A stretch of DNA of 33,317 nucleotides, from the NCBI GenBank assembly GCA_903772945.1, contig CAICTM010001242.1, forward strand, positions 1-33,317, written 5' to 3'. The DNA comes from Seminavis robusta. Lineage: Eukaryota; Bacillariophyta; Bacillariophyceae; Naviculales; Naviculaceae. A program made the translations under genes and the position numbers. The notes below the pieces were generated by a model that worked only from the letters and a program-made list of their open reading frames with translations, was not told where the DNA came from and did not search any database. Below are positions 32,000 to 33,317 of this stretch, piece by piece; position 1 is the stretch's first letter; each line of letters opens with the position of its first letter.

Positions 32000-33222
32000 G
32001 TGCATTGATCAATCTAACGATCTAAGAGATGTAAAGTTTGCATGGGCAGACCGATTCACACTAAATTATTTTATGAGCATCTTTGTCGCGGGATGATCCA
32101 ACTGGTTTCGAAACCTCGGCAGCAGAACCATGTTTGTTTATTCATAAGAGCATCAACTCATGGTATTAAATTATTGTGATGACCAAATCTGGCTCAGTCC
32201 AGACAATGATCTGATTGAGTCCTATGTTGGGCAGCTCCAGAATTGGATATGACCTCACCATGAAGAAAAAGGTGACATCTTTGTATTCCTCGGATTAATT
32301 TGAAAGACAGGGAGACAATGTTGAGTTACTCAAAAGGGGCTCATCATAAAGTCATCGAATATACTGGTATGTCTGACGCTAGCAAGAAGCTTTCTCCTGC
32401 CGCCACCGATCCTCTCGGAGCTGACAAAATGGGGGCCCCATTTGAAGAAGAGTGGAGCTATCAGCTGCAGTTGGGATGCTGCTTTAATTGCGTCGAACAC
32501 TCGCCCAGACATCACATTTAGTGTGCACCAGGTGGCACGATTCAGTCACCATCCCAGGCATTCCATGCTCAAGCAATAAACGTATACATTCGGATCTAAT
32601 TGGCACAAGTGACAAAGGCATTGTTTAGCCCTAAACTTGATCAGGGGCTTGATGTTGGTCGATGCTGACTTCGCCCGATTGTATGGATATGAGGATGATC
32701 AGGATCCTGTTTGGTCAAGTTCGCACTGGTTTGTCCTTACTTTGTTTGGGTGCCCCATCATCTGGTCCAGCAGCTACAGACTGACATTACTTTTAGCTCT
32801 ACTGCTGCTGAGTATGTTGCCTTCAGCATGTCAATGAGGGAGCTGCTTCCTATGCGAGCTTTGCTCAAAAAATTGGTAGCAAACTGAATATGCCAGTAAT
32901 TACTGACAGTCCTCGTGCGCTCTTACAGTGTTCGAAGAAACCAAGGTTGCCTGTCTCTTGTGAATGTTCCCAAAATGTCTGCGCGCAACAAGTATTTTGC
33001 ATTTGAAGTACCACTTCTTCAGGCCAATATCGGGAGTCGAAGGCATCGTGGCTAAGTATATTCCGACTCTGGAACAACGGGCCGACATTTTCACTAAGGG
33101 TCTTCGGCTCCACAGTTTGCTGTCATTCGGAAGCTCCTCATGGGATGTAAATTACCTCAGCACTTTGCTGGGGACTCTCTCCTATCGTTTCTTGCTCAGC
33201 TTCATTTCAGCTGTAAGGGAGT
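32000..33222 (+). pseudogene. pol: Copia-type pol 3' half (RT C-terminus and RNase H), frameshifted
   Basis: Recognisable parts in order: LRDA and LFYEHL with GMIQL (about 32020-32115); a damaged active-site box (CDDQIWLSP, about 32175-32205); GYDLTMKKKGDIFVFLG (about 32245-32300); VIEYTGMSDASKKLSP (about 32352-32400); NTRPDITFSVHQVARFS (about 32495-32550); the RNase H start DADFARLYGYEDDQDPV (32657-32710), SSTAAEYVAFSMSMRELLP (about 32800-32850) and RADIFTKGL (33081-33105). The motifs sit in different frames, so at least six frameshifts exist. The 5' half of pol (protease, integrase) is missing to the left of 32000. The style is that of diatom CoDi-like copia elements. Confidence 0.8.
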
Positions 33223-33317
33223 GCGACGGGATACAGCTTACAATTCAGCTTTACAGCTTTACAATTAGCAGGCTTATTCTAGAAAATAATCAATAACTGC
33301 TCACATTATTGGAAATA
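33223..33317 (+). repeat. Start of copia 3' LTR, cut by the window edge
   Basis: It is preceded by a polypurine tract AAGGGAG (33216-33222). The LTR begins TGCGACGGGATACAGC and continues to the end of the window. Confidence 0.65.

Overview
The window reads as nuclear DNA of a eukaryote, most likely a raphid pennate diatom. The evidence is small GT-AG introns of about 95-120 nt, a CHASE-type receptor cyclase, a secreted Pro/Thr-rich amine oxidase, a GT90-type glycosyltransferase, a copia element resembling diatom CoDi elements, and long transposon-filled intergenic stretches. The species cannot be fixed from the sequence alone.

Layout. (1) 1-5647, minus strand: a retroelement with a long gag-like ORF, then an RT-RNase H polyprotein that runs off the left edge. 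Gag and pol are in the same frame, separated by one TAG codon that lies in the loop of a perfect 10-bp hairpin. A second break is a 10-nt G run. (2) About 5700-6230, minus: remnant of a copia 5' end (initiator-Met-like primer binding site and start of gag), followed by 2 kb with no recognisable gene. (3) 8281-11386, minus: a receptor-type nucleotide cyclase (TM-CHASE-TM-cyclase). Its catalytic domain is cut into microexons of 15, 13, 10 and 22 nt, and it carries frameshifts that become dense at the 3' end. (4) 12168-20867: a large fold-back structure made of two copies of the gag/leader part of the first retroelement, tail to tail. A 4.55-kb Ty3/gypsy element with matching LTRs and a 5-bp target duplication (CTCGG) is nested in the left arm. 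(5) 21954-24665, plus: a three-exon secreted flavin amine oxidase. Two diverged copies of a hairpin-bearing repeat lie on either side of it. (6) 25532-26050, minus: a small secreted Cys-rich protein. (7) 26664-27157, plus: a duplicated zinc-finger mini-protein. It is convergent with (8) 27246-28813, minus: a type II membrane GT90 glycosyltransferase with one intron. (9) 28814-31623: mostly gene-free DNA with short palindromes and diverged repeats. (10) 31624-31998, minus: a possible small protein or fragment. (11) About 32000-33317, plus: a frameshifted copia pol 3' half, polypurine tract and the start of its 3' LTR.

The host genes do not form one pathway. A theme that crosses unrelated genes is single-base loss, often at short runs of one base (cyclase, zinc finger, glycosyltransferase, gypsy pol, left gag copy). 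This points either to residual indel errors in the assembly or to widespread decay. It matters for whether these genes are called broken.
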